Below, one piece after another: positions 43,235 through 52,426 of a stretch of DNA of 64,000 nucleotides; the first letter of the stretch is position 1, and each line of letters begins with the position of its first letter. Under the pieces are notes generated by a model. The model was given only the letters and a program-made list of their open reading frames with translations. It ran no database searches and was not told where the DNA came from. This DNA is from Paenibacillus melissococcoides (GTDB lineage Bacteria > Bacillota > Bacilli > Paenibacillales > Paenibacillaceae), in NCBI GenBank assembly GCA_944800085.1, contig CALYLO010000005.1, forward strand, positions 124,001-188,000. Direction: 5' to 3'. The position numbers and the translations under genes were made by a program.

Positions 43235-43818
43235 TCACCGGAACCGCCTTGCCGGAAGAGTTGCAAGCGATCGGCAATCTGGATGCGTTGCGCGGCGTCT
43301 GTGAGCGCGTATTTGTGCCGGAGCCCGGAGAACGGCTTGTATTCGGGGAAGGACCGGAGCATGCCCGTCTCTTGCTGCTCGGGGAGGCCCCCGGAGCCAA
43401 GGAAGCCGAGACCGGCCGGCCATTCGTCGGCAACTCGGGAAGACTGCTGAATAAATATTTGCAGAAAGCGGATATTCTCCGCGAGAATGCCTATGTGACG
43501 AACGTCATCAAAGTCAGGCCGCCCGGCAACCGGAAGCCGAAAACATCGGAGGTTACCGAAGCGCTGCCGATCTTGCTGCGGCAAATCGAATTGATCGATC
43601 CGGCCATCATCGTATGCCTCGGGAGCATAGCCGTGCAGGCGCTTGTCGATCGCAAAGCGAAAATTACGGAAATACGCGGAACGTGGGCAGAGATGGACGG
43701 AGTCCGGATCATGCCCACCTATCATCCGTCCGCCGTATTTCGCGACGAACAGAAAAGAGAGCTTCTGAAGCAGGATATCTTCTCTGCCGCAGACGCCTTG
43801 AAAAAGCTGGAGCCATGA
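43231..43818 (+). CDS. Family 4-like uracil-DNA glycosylase lacking Fe-S cysteines
   Basis: 195 residues. Motif A is GEAPGAKEAETGRPFVGNSG (51-70) and the distal motif is TYHPSAVFRD (163-172), both as in family 4 UDGs that remove uracil from DNA. Family 4 enzymes bind a [4Fe-4S] cluster through four Cys. Here only Cys24 and Cys129 exist, and the usual VKCRPPGNR reads IKVRPPGNR, so the cluster is lost. ATG overlaps the DUF72 stop and is 8 bp behind AAGGAGGAGG. Third gene of the repair operon. The gap 43819-43976 has no recognised feature. Confidence 0.88.
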   Translation: MITGTALPEELQAIGNLDALRGVCERVFVPEPGERLVFGEGPEHARLLLLGEAPGAKEAETGRPFVGNSGRLLNKYLQKADILRENAYVTNVIKVRPPGNRKPKTSEVTEALPILLRQIELIDPAIIVCLGSIAVQALVDRKAKITEIRGTWAEMDGVRIMPTYHPSAVFRDEQKRELLKQDIFSAADALKKLEP

Positions 43819-43976
43819 CTGTTAGCAGTCTTTATGGCTCCTTCGTCTATATGAAGATAGATGGCGTTCCCCGCTAGGATGGCTGTTTCTCATCTACGTC
43901 TTCGACCTATAACCCTCATAGCGGAGATCGCCGATGTAGATATCGAGCTTCCACATCAGGGGGCTTATTCGCTTCA

Positions 43977-44630
43977 TCAGCCATCCTCCGCTTCCCATTC
44001 TTTATGGAATTGCCGAAGGTATTCGACCATCACGAGATGCCGCTTCATGGCCAAAGCTTTGCCGCTGTCCGTATTCATGAGGTCTTTCAATCTTAACAGC
44101 TTCTCATGGAAATGATTGATGGCGGTGCCTTGGTGGCTCCGGTACTCCTCTTCCGACCGGAATGCAGCCGGGGGCTCCTCCGGCTCATGCATCCGATGGC
44201 CGGCCCAGCCGGCATAGGCGAACGCGCGCGCAATCCCGATCGCGCCCATCGCATCGAGCCGATCGGCGTCCTGCACGATCTGCCCCTCCAACGTCTTCAT
44301 CGGCGAATGATGCCCGCCGCTGTAAGACAGGTCCGACACGATATCCATGACATGGGAGACCGCATCCGCGTGGGCGCCGTTCGCCACAAGCCATTCCTTC
44401 ACCTTGGCGCAGCCAGCCTCCTTCGTCGGATTGAACTTGGCGTCCGCCACATCATGCAGCAGGGCGGCCAGCTCGCAGATCCAGGCATCCGCCCCCTCTT
44501 CCTTCGCGAGCCGAACGGCCATTCGCCGGACGCGATGAATATGCCACCAATCATGGCCGCTGCTGTCGGTCTTCACCTGCTCGCGCACATACGCTTCGGC
44601 GCGCGCGATCAACTCCTGGCGCGTATCCAT
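43977..44630 (-). CDS. HD-domain phosphohydrolase (YedJ/YpgQ-like)
   Basis: 217 residues. Metal-binding HD motifs: HDWWHIHRV (first His), LAALLHDVADAKF (HD pair), then QIVQDADRLDAMGAIGIAR. YpgQ/YedJ proteins hydrolyse nucleoside triphosphates. ATG at 44630 behind GGAGGGGAGGGG. It reads convergently with the UDG operon and lies downstream of the oxidoreductase gene on the same strand (41-bp gap), possibly an operon. Confidence 0.9.
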   Translation of the reverse strand: MDTRQELIARAEAYVREQVKTDSSGHDWWHIHRVRRMAVRLAKEEGADAWICELAALLHDVADAKFNPTKEAGCAKVKEWLVANGAHADAVSHVMDIVSDLSYSGGHHSPMKTLEGQIVQDADRLDAMGAIGIARAFAYAGWAGHRMHEPEEPPAAFRSEEEYRSHQGTAINHFHEKLLRLKDLMNTDSGKALAMKRHLVMVEYLRQFHKEWEAEDG

Positions 44631-44671
44631 CGCCACCCCTCCCCTCCTATGGTGCATCGGCACACATCTGT

Positions 44672-45691
44672 TCAGCTATACTGCGGCCAAATATCCTCCC
44701 ATCCGGAAGAGGCCGGATGACGCAGCGCTTCCAGCACGACCTGCGCATCATATCCGTCCTGGAACGTAAAGTAACGGGCAGGCTTGCCTTGAATCGCACG
44801 GATCACCTGCCTTACCACCGGCAGCGTATCGGCCGAATCCTCGACCTGCACCGGCTCCAGCGGTTGACCAACCGCTCCCGTATATAGGTGATCCCAATTC
44901 TCCAGCGCAATCGTTCCCTCTGTCCCATACAGAATGAGAGAGACCCGTTCTTCTCCCGAGAATCCGGACATTCCGCTCACGTGAACCGGAATTCCGCTGT
45001 CCAGGCGCAAGGCTGCGCGGATTCCCTTCTCGCAGCGCCCGCTCTCGGCCGGCAGCTCGAGCTCGCTCTGCACATTCGTAATGCGGCCTAGCAGCTTCTG
45101 GATGACATGAATCCAGTGGACGCCGACCTCCAGCACGAAGCCGCCCTGCTGCCGTGTCCCGATCCAGGAATTATGCTGCCATGCCCGCGGCCATTGCGGG
45201 AATTGGAGGATCAGATCGAGCTTTCGGATCTCGCCGATCGCCTTTTCCGCCAGCATGTGCCTTACCCGCTCCACCGCCGGTTCATGCGGCATCGAGAAAT
45301 GAATGGCATGCACGACCTCCGCCTCTCGGGCTTGCTGCAGAAGCTCCCTCGCTTCCTCTACGCTGTTCGCCAGCGGTTTCTCGCAGAAAACATGTATCTT
45401 CCTGCGCAGCGCTTCCATAACGATGTGATTATGGAACGCGGGAGGCACGGAGATGCACGCCAGATCGGCGTCCGTCTCCTCCAGCAGCGCCGCATAGTCC
45501 GAAGACCAAACCGCATGCGGCAAGCTGTCCCGATAGGTATGCCGGAATTGCTCGCGGGCCTGCTCGTTCGCTTCGCAGATGGCCGCGATCTCTACCGCTT
45601 GCGCGAATTCCGGCTGAGCCGCCAGGCGCAGCATATATTGTCCCATATGGCCCAGTCCGATGACCGCCATTCTGATTTTCTTGCTGTTCAT
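44672..45691 (-). CDS. Gfo/Idh/MocA-family oxidoreductase
   Basis: 339 residues. The N-terminal Rossmann fold begins RMAVIGLGHMGQYMLRLA, and VFCEKPLANSVEEAREL carries the family EKP Lys. The C-terminal alpha/beta domain contains GGFVLEVGVHWIHVIQKLLG. It probably oxidises a sugar or inositol with NAD(P). ATG at 45691 behind AGGGAGAGAGA. The substrate is not predictable from neighbours. Confidence 0.88.
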   Translation of the reverse strand: MNSKKIRMAVIGLGHMGQYMLRLAAQPEFAQAVEIAAICEANEQAREQFRHTYRDSLPHAVWSSDYAALLEETDADLACISVPPAFHNHIVMEALRRKIHVFCEKPLANSVEEARELLQQAREAEVVHAIHFSMPHEPAVERVRHMLAEKAIGEIRKLDLILQFPQWPRAWQHNSWIGTRQQGGFVLEVGVHWIHVIQKLLGRITNVQSELELPAESGRCEKGIRAALRLDSGIPVHVSGMSGFSGEERVSLILYGTEGTIALENWDHLYTGAVGQPLEPVQVEDSADTLPVVRQVIRAIQGKPARYFTFQDGYDAQVVLEALRHPASSGWEDIWPQYS

Positions 45692-45719
45692 TCTTCTCTC
45701 TCCCTGTTGCATGGTGCAA

Positions 45720-46814
45720 TTATCTATAGCCCGGCCAGTTATATGGCTTCCCGATATGGCGAATCAGCTCGCCCGTCAGCGCCTTGTCCTGCGGCTTGCC
45801 CGGGTCGGAATTGGTCATGACGACGATCCGCTTCGCAGGCGAGGGTACGCCAGCAGCTTGCACTGGAAGCCGACTCCCCAGCCTTGGGAGACGACAAGCG
45901 GCTCTCCTTCGGCAGACGGAAGGAATACCCCCAGCCCCGCCTCTTCCGTGCAGCCGCTGCCCGCCATCATCTGCCGGGCCAGCTCCGGGTGCAGAATCGA
46001 GGCCGTGTCCCCGTTCCAGGCCGCCATCACTTCCAGAGCCAGCAGAGCGAGCTCCGTCGGCGTCGACCACAGGCCAGCGGCGGCCAGACACGGATAATAC
46101 GCCCGTGAGCCCTCAACGACATGACCGTCTTGGTGATGTCCGGCCGAGGCGCTTGCTTTCGCCTTGATTTCTTCCGCGCGTCCAATTTTCGAAACATAAT
46201 AATTCCAGTAAAACGTTCGCTTCAACCCTAACGGCGCCATGACGAGCCGCTCCATCGCAACGGCGAACGACTCCCCCGTCACATCCTCGATCAACTGTGC
46301 AATGACTCAGTAACCGGCATCCGAATAAGTGAATCGGCTCCCCGGCACATGTTGGAGATGTACGGTCCGAATGATACGGAGTAGAGCCCGCCAATATCTC
46401 CTTCACGGTAGGCAGCGGATCCGTCGTCCGGTAAATGCCGAAGCTCCCCGGCAGATCCGCGATCCCGGACTGATGAGCGAACAGATGACGCAGCGTGACG
46501 TTCACGTCTGACGTATACGGGCTATCCGGAAGCCGCCACGTCCGCAAATAACGGTTCGCCTCCGCATCCAGCTCCAGCACGCCCGCCTGCACTAGGCGGA
46601 GCACGCCAACCGCCGTAACCATTTTGCTCATGGAGCAGGCATGGAACAGACTGTTCGCCGTCACCTTGCGCCCCGAGCCGGCTTCCAGCTCCCCATAGCC
46701 GCCGCTCCAATCCAACCTCCCGTTACAGATCAGGGCGATGCTCACGCCCGGCACCCGGTGCTGTCTCCTCAGTGCCTCAATCCCATTGTCGTCCCTGTCG
46801 ATGATGCGCTTCAT
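45720..46814 (-). pseudogene. Beta-lactamase-family serine hydrolase, multiply disrupted
   Basis: ATG at 46814 opens a class C beta-lactamase/DD-peptidase-like protein with the SxxK motif SMSKMVTAVGVLRL. The frame breaks near 46365. The next frame contains FTYSDAGY then a TGA at 46307-46309 in place of the usual Cys codon, then VIAQLIEDVTGESF. A second frameshift near 45840 moves the tail (VVMTNSDPGK...NWPGYR) out of frame. Repaired, it would be about 365 residues. Three separate lesions make this a real pseudogene. Confidence 0.82.
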
Positions 46815-46960
46815 GAACTCAGCTCCCATTCATCTCGGAATGCACTGCATCGCGCTCCTGACGTAATGCCTCCGACCATGCCTTCCGCAGGCATGCGCGC
46901 TATTCCCTCGGCGGGCAAGCGTTCCGCCATAAGCGCGTACTGACTTCAATTTGACGATTT

Positions 46961-47447
46961 CTAGCCGTCTTCATCCCAGACCTGATCCAGCTTGTCGGCA
47001 TAGAAGCCAATCGCCCGGCTGTAGGCGCGAATGCCTTCATCCTCCGAAGTCTCCGCCAGCGCGGTCAACAGCAGCCGGATCGCCTCCGCATGCTCGCCGA
47101 GATTATGCAGCGTCATCGCGTAAAACACGCTAAATTCCTTGCGCTCCGGATATTGTCGCATGCCCTGTCCCAGCGTCTCCTTCGCCTCGGCGTACCGACC
47201 CAGCGTGCGGTAGGTGCTGCCCAAGCCAAGCAGGGCTCCGGCGCGGTGCTCATCGTCGAGCGGACAGCGCAGCGCCTGTTCGTAATACGGGACGGCCTCC
47301 CGTTCCCGGCCGAGGTTATCATGCGCCCAAGCGAGCTGGCATAGAATCTCCCCATTGTTCGGATCATGCCCCAGCAATCCCGCCAGCAGCGGAATCGCTT
47401 CCTCCGCCCGCTCTCAGATCGATGGCACGCTGCAGCGCATCATTCAT
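46961..47447 (-). pseudogene. TPR protein with a frameshift near its start
   Basis: A start at 47447 (MNDALQRAIDLR) leads, after a 2-base loss near 47415, into AIPLLAGLLGHDPNNGEIL and three TPR-like repeats (LGREREAVPYYEQALRCP, LGRYAEAKETLGQGMRQYP, LGEHAEAIRLLLTALAE). About 161 residues if repaired. Translation could also begin at an internal ATG (47377), giving a 138-residue TPR protein, so function may be partly kept. The gap 46815-46960 holds nothing recognised. Confidence 0.65.
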
Positions 47448-47566
47448 CGGTCGTTCATCCTTTCATCCTATATCGCACGACTTGACGCGCGCTTATACAT
47501 TATACCACCTTCTTCCACCCCAGTCAGGCTGTTCTACTTCCCTTTGCTTCACTCTCCCTTCGAATC

Positions 47567-47854
47567 AGAAGCGTTGCCGCCCTCCGTCTCTTTTGGCCAA
47601 TATCCCCTTTATTTAGAAGCGTCTCCGTCCTCCGCTCCTTTTGGCCGATATCCCCTTCATTCAGAAGCGTTGCCGCCCTCCGTCTCTTTTGGCCGATATC
47701 CCCTTCATTCAGAAGCGTTACCGCCCTCCGTCTCTTTTGGCCAATATCCCCTTTATTCAGAAGCGTCTCCGTCCTCCGCTCCTTTTGGCCGATATCCCCT
47801 TCATTCAGAAGCATTGCCGCCCTCCGTCTCTTTTGGCCGATATCCCCTTCCGTC
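47567..47854. repeat. Minisatellite A: six 48-bp units
   Basis: Units start at 47567, 47615, 47663, 47711, 47759 and 47807. Two variants alternate as A-B-A-A-B-A: TTGCCGCCCTCCGTCTC (A) and CTCCGTCCTCCGCTCC (B), each followed by TTTTGGCC-ATATCCCC. Because 48 is divisible by three, several frames stay open on both strands (for instance a minus-strand 16-residue repeat LLNEGDIGQK). No start signal or protein family supports coding. Confidence 0.85.
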
Positions 47855-48024
47855 AGCTCGTTCTAATCTACCGCGGTCCTTTGACTAGGCAGTGTCCCTT
47901 TCCCCTCTAACTCGGCCATTCACTCAATCCGCTCTCATCCCGGACGGCAAGACCAAGATAAAGATACTGAGGCGCGGGGGAGGATGATACCAAGTAGCTT
48001 CGCATGAACCTGTTCTCTGCTCCC

Positions 48025-48500
48025 TGACCGAATGGGAGAATAGTGTAAAGTAGCTCTGAATATTACCGTTCCTGACCAAATGGGAGAATGGTGTAAAGTA
48101 GCTCTGCATGTCCGTTCCTGACCGAATGGGAGAATGGTGTAAAGTAGCTCTGCATATGTCCGTTCCTGACCGAATGGGAGAATGGTGTAAAGTAGCTCTG
48201 CATATGTCCGTTCCTGACCAAATGGGAGAATGGTGTAAAGTAGCTCTGCATATGTCCGTTCCTGACCGAATGGGAGAATGGTGTAAAGTAGCTCTGCATA
48301 TGTCCGTTCCTGACCAAGTGGGAGAATGGTGTAAAGTAGCTCTGCATATGTCCGTTCCTGACCAAGTGGGAGAATGGTGTAAAGTAGCTCTACATATTTC
48401 CCTTCCTGACCGAATGGGAGAATGGTGTAAAGTAGCTCTACATTTACACGATCCTGACCGGATGGGAGATTGCACATAAGTTGTTGTACATACCACACGA
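48025..48500. repeat. Minisatellite B: about ten 48-bp units
   Basis: Units beginning TGACC(G/A)AATGGGAGAATG occur at 48025, 48073, 48119, 48167, 48215, 48263, 48311, 48359, 48407 and 48454, with two more degenerate ones to about 48600. The inner units are nearly identical; the outer ones diverge, as in slippage arrays. A plus-strand 16-residue repeat (MSVPDRMGEWCKVALH) and minus-strand repeats are open but lack a start region. The period equals that of the neighbouring array although the sequence differs. There are no variable spacers, so it is not CRISPR. Confidence 0.88.
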
Positions 48501-48706
48501 TCCTGACTAATTGGGAGAGTGCTGCTAAGGGAGCTCAACATCTACTCGACTCTCCTGAATGAATGGGAGAATGCGGACAACGAGCCCTACCCCTAACCTA
48601 TATGTACTCCCGGGCATCAAAAAAAAAGCCCGATGCACAAGCATGCATCAGGCCGGAAGCCAAGCCGGGCCAAGTCAAGCTGGGTTCAAGCGACAGCAGC
48701 TCGCTC

Positions 48707-49585
48707 CTATTCCTTAATGGCGCCGATCATGACGCCTTTGACGAAATATTTTTGCAGGAACGGGTACAGCAGCAAAATGGGAACGGTGGCGACGATGATG
48801 GTCGCGTACTTGATCGTCTCCCCTATCGGCATCTTGTCGGCCGTCCCCGCTGACGTCAGCATGCTGTCCGTGCTGTTCGTTATCAGAATCTCGCGCAGCA
48901 CAAGCTGCAGGGGGTATAATTCGCGATCGCGAAGGTAGATCATGGCGCCGAACCAGGAATTCCAGTGCCCCACGCCATAGAACAGAATCATGACCGCAAT
49001 GACCGGCATCGAGAGCGGAAGGATGATGCGGATCATGACGGTGAAGTCGTTCGCGCCGTCCAGCTTGGCCGATTCCTCCAGGCTGTGCGGAATCGATTGG
49101 AACGCCGTCCTCATAATAATCAGGTTGAAGGCGCTGACGGCTCCCGGGATAATGAGCGCCCACAAGCTGTCCAGCATGACGAGCCCCGTCACGAGCAGGT
49201 AGCTCGGAATGAGCCCGCCGGAGAAAAACATCGTGAATACGATGAAGAACATAATCGGGTTCTTCCACATCACGTTTTGCCGGGACAGCCCATAGGCGCA
49301 AAGCGTCGTCATGAAAACGTTGAGGCAGGTGCCGACCCCGACGATGAACAAGGTGTTCATATATCCGCTCGTAATCACCGGGTTGTCGAACACGAGCCGG
49401 TACGCTTCCAGGTTCAGCCCGGAAGGATGCCAGATCAAGCCGCGCTGCTGGACGACCCATGCGGGCTCGCTGAGCGAAGCGAACAGGACGTAGATGAAGG
49501 GATACAGCGTGACGAGACATAGCAAGATAAGGAACAGAATGTTGAACATTTCAAAGATTCGTTCGCTAAGCGACATGTTGTTCAC
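48707..49585 (-). CDS. Sugar ABC transporter permease (LplC/YtcP-like)
   Basis: 292 residues, six helices. The permease EAA loop is SLEESAKLDGANDFTVMIRI, and the N-terminus (RIFEMFNILFLILLCLVTLYPF) is typical of the YtcP/LplC branch. Imports oligosaccharides with its partner permease and a binding protein. A GTG start at 49585 is 7 bp behind AAGGAGG. Second permease of the operon; the ATPase is usually shared (MsmX-like) and absent here. The gap 48601-48706 is spacer. Confidence 0.9.
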   Translation of the reverse strand: MNNMSLSERIFEMFNILFLILLCLVTLYPFIYVLFASLSEPAWVVQQRGLIWHPSGLNLEAYRLVFDNPVITSGYMNTLFIVGVGTCLNVFMTTLCAYGLSRQNVMWKNPIMFFIVFTMFFSGGLIPSYLLVTGLVMLDSLWALIIPGAVSAFNLIIMRTAFQSIPHSLEESAKLDGANDFTVMIRIILPLSMPVIAVMILFYGVGHWNSWFGAMIYLRDRELYPLQLVLREILITNSTDSMLTSAGTADKMPIGETIKYATIIVATVPILLLYPFLQKYFVKGVMIGAIKE

Positions 49586-49632
49586 CGCATTACCTCCTTG
49601 AATCGGTACGAATCTGCGTCACCTGCCGGGCG

Positions 49633-50613
49633 TCACCAAAGCTTCCAGTCGCTTGTCCGGCGGCTGACCGTGTTCGCGAGAATAAGCAGCGCGAAATTGA
49701 TGACGGAGTTGAACAGGCCGATCGCGGCGCTGTAGCTGTAGTTCGCTTCGAGAAGCCCTTTGCGGTATACATAGGTGCCAATGACATCGGCCGTCTCATA
49801 GGTGGAAGAGTTGTACATGAGCAATATTTTATCGGTGCTGACGGACATGATACTCCCCATCTGCAGAATAAGCAGAATGATTACGACAGGCATGATGCCC
49901 GGGATGGTAATATGGATGACCTGGCGGCATTTGGAGGCGCCGTCCACCTTCGCCGCTTCATACAGGGAAGGATCGATGTTGGAGATCGCCGCCAAATAAA
50001 TAATCATCCCCCAACCAACGCCCTGCCAGATGCCGGAAAAGATATAAAGCGTCCGGAACCATCCTGGCTCCCGCAAATAAGCGACCGCCTCCACGCCGAA
50101 CCAGCTCAGGATATTGTTGATCAGACCGCCCCGGGCGAGAAAATCGACCATCATCCCGACGATGACGACAATCGAGATGAAATGCGGAATGTACGTAATC
50201 GTCTGCACCGCCCGCTTGAACAGTTGATGGCGAAGCTCTTTCAGCATCAGCGCGAGGATGATCGGCGCCGGGAACGAGAAGATCAGCTCGTAGAGACTAA
50301 GCAGCAATGTGTTGCGCACGATGCGCCAGAAGAAGTGGCTGTTGAAAAATTCTTCGAAATATTTGAAGCCGACCCAAGGGCTGTCCAGGAAGCCCAAGGC
50401 CGGAGAATAATCCTTGAATGCAATCTGAATGCCGTACATCGGGCCGTAATGGAATATCGCGTAATAGGCGACGACAGGCAGCAGCATCAAATAAACATAC
50501 TTATTCAGCTTGGCGTCGCGGATGACCCGCTGCAGGAAGCTCCGGTCCGCTTTTGCATCCGGACTTCGTCCCGCGCGAGCGAGGACGCGCCGCCGCTTGC
50601 TTGGGGGGGGCAT
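49633..50613 (-). CDS. Sugar ABC transporter permease (LplB/YteP-like)
   Basis: 326 residues, six helices. Hallmarks: YVYLMLLPVVAYYAIFHYGP, GIQIAFKDYSPALG and the EAA loop SLYEAAKVDGASKCRQ. ATG at 50613 is behind AAGGAGG by 7 bp, followed by a run of C that would be a frameshift hot spot but reads correctly. It pairs with the permease downstream. Its binding-protein gene immediately upstream is broken, so the system is probably non-functional unless another binding protein serves it. Confidence 0.9.
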   Translation of the reverse strand: MPPPSKRRRVLARAGRSPDAKADRSFLQRVIRDAKLNKYVYLMLLPVVAYYAIFHYGPMYGIQIAFKDYSPALGFLDSPWVGFKYFEEFFNSHFFWRIVRNTLLLSLYELIFSFPAPIILALMLKELRHQLFKRAVQTITYIPHFISIVVIVGMMVDFLARGGLINNILSWFGVEAVAYLREPGWFRTLYIFSGIWQGVGWGMIIYLAAISNIDPSLYEAAKVDGASKCRQVIHITIPGIMPVVIILLILQMGSIMSVSTDKILLMYNSSTYETADVIGTYVYRKGLLEANYSYSAAIGLFNSVINFALLILANTVSRRTSDWKLW

Positions 50614-50680
50614 GCCGATTCCTCCTTCTCTGCAACGGCTCGTGCCGGTCAATCACCCGCCCCGGCACGAACCGCCTGCT

Positions 50681-52275
50681 TTATCGCTTATTGAACCGAT
50701 CCAGCGCGGCTTGCTGAATTTGGATCGCCTGCTCTATCCCCATCGATTGAATGGTCTCGACAAAAGCATCGAACCGGTCCAGCGGCTCGGCGCCCATGAC
50801 GAATTTATTAAACATTTCCGATTTGTACGTATCGATATCCGCCATGATGGAAGCATAGGTGGAGCTCTCCTCCGACGTCCTCGTCAATGGAGGCAGCAGC
50901 TTGCTCCGGTCCGCATCGAGCCAGTTCTTCATCGCCTGCTTCTGCTCCGGCAGCTCGATATACTGCTCGATATAGCGTTTGTCCTGAACGAACGGCCCGG
51001 ACCAGTTCACCGGCATATATTTGGCCATGGCTTCCGCGACCGGCAAGCCTTCCGGATTTTTCATAATCTCGTCCGTATATTTCGGATACCCGTTCTCCAT
51101 CTGATAGCTGACGCCCTCAACGCCGAAGTTGAACAGGAGATGCCCTTCCTCGCCGTATTTATAATCCATCCATTTCACGATCTGCTCCGGATTCGGCGCA
51201 GTCGCCGAGACGGCGGCGCCAATGCCCGCGAACGGCGAATCGGCTTGGCCGAGCGCCTTCTTGCCCGGAACGGCGGTCGGATAAGGCGCGCCGACCAGCT
51301 CGAACTCCGGATGGGAGCCCTTCATCAGGTTCGTATACCGCCCGATGCCCGATCCATTATACGTCACGAGTGAGCCAAGCACATTGCTCGTCATCTTCGC
51401 ATCCTGCAGCTTGCCGTCGGTGGTCGCGTAATCTTTGTCCAGCAATCCTTCCTTGTACCAGCGGTTGAGCATCGTCAAGGAGTCCTTATATTCGGGTTGA
51501 ATCGGCCCGTACCTGATCTCGTCGCCTTCCCGGTAGAAGCCGTCGGTAATGCCGAACGCACCCACGAACGCGACATTAATATCCCGCAGCAGGAACGGGA
51601 TTTCATCCTTCTTCCCGTTGCCGTTCGGATCGCCCTCCCGGAAAGCGATGAGCATCTTCTCCCATTCCTCGATCGTCGCCGGCACCTGCAGGCCGAGCTT
51701 GTCGAGCCAATCCTTCCGAATCGTCGGCCCCATGAACGTCAGCAGCTCTTCATCCGGGCGCAGGAACGGAAAGACGTAAATATTGCCTTCATCGGTCGTG
51801 ACCAGCTTTTTCAGATCGGGCCGCGCTTCCAGCACCGCCTTCAGATTCGGCGCATGCTGGTCGATCAGCTCATTCAAGCGAAGAATGCGCTACTCCTTTA
51901 TCGCCTGATCCGGCCCCTTCGCGACGCCGCCCCATGTGTACTCGATGACATCCGGCAGCTTGCCGGAAGCGAGCATCAGTTTGAACTGATCGGCTTCCTG
52001 CCCGGCGGGCGGATGCGGGAACGTGACCTTCGTTCCGGTCCGCTTCTCCAGCTCCTGATACGCCCCCATCTCGCTGAAGCTCTTCATCACGGTCCCGGCA
52101 TTCCCGATCGGGCCCAGTACGTTAAGGAAGCGGGATACGGCACTTCACCCGCCGGCGTATCGGCCGCAGGCTCCGCCGCCTGCTCCGTCTTCCCGCTGCA
52201 TCCGGCCAGCATTCCCGTCAGCATCACGAGAGACAGCAGTACAAGAATCGTTCGTCGCCATAATAATTGTTGCAT
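50681..52275 (-). pseudogene. LplA/YtcQ-like sugar-binding lipoprotein, disrupted
   Basis: ATG at 52275 behind GGGAGGT opens a lipoprotein signal (VMLTGMLAGCSGK). The frame breaks near 52110 (after SLTYWA), resumes with GAYQELEKRTGTKVTF and DVIEYTWGGVAKG, then hits an in-frame TAG at 51890-51892 (QAIKE-stop-RILRL). The remaining 400 codons, from LRLNELIDQHAPNLKAV to the stop at 50681, are intact. About 530 residues if repaired. One frameshift plus one nonsense codon. An internal TTG at 51877 would give a leaderless fragment without function. Confidence 0.85.
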
Positions 52276-52426
52276 GACATGACCTCCCATCGAATGTGGT
52301 ATTCCATTTCGGTGATTGGCGAAAGCCTGCTTCCACTATAGCGATCCGTGCAGCGGCCGGTAAGTAAACGTTTTCGAGATTGATTAGCGGATGGTATGAT
52401 TGCCGGTATCCCGTTGTTAAGATCGG

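Noticed and set aside
48025..48500. CRISPR array
   Set aside because: The units are near-identical over their full 48 bp with no variable spacers, and no cas genes are nearby; it is a minisatellite.
47524..48541. Repeat-protein genes on either strand of the minisatellites
   Set aside because: Several frames are open at once because the period is a multiple of three. None has a Shine-Dalgarno, a leader or a recognisable fold, and the frames degrade at the array edges.
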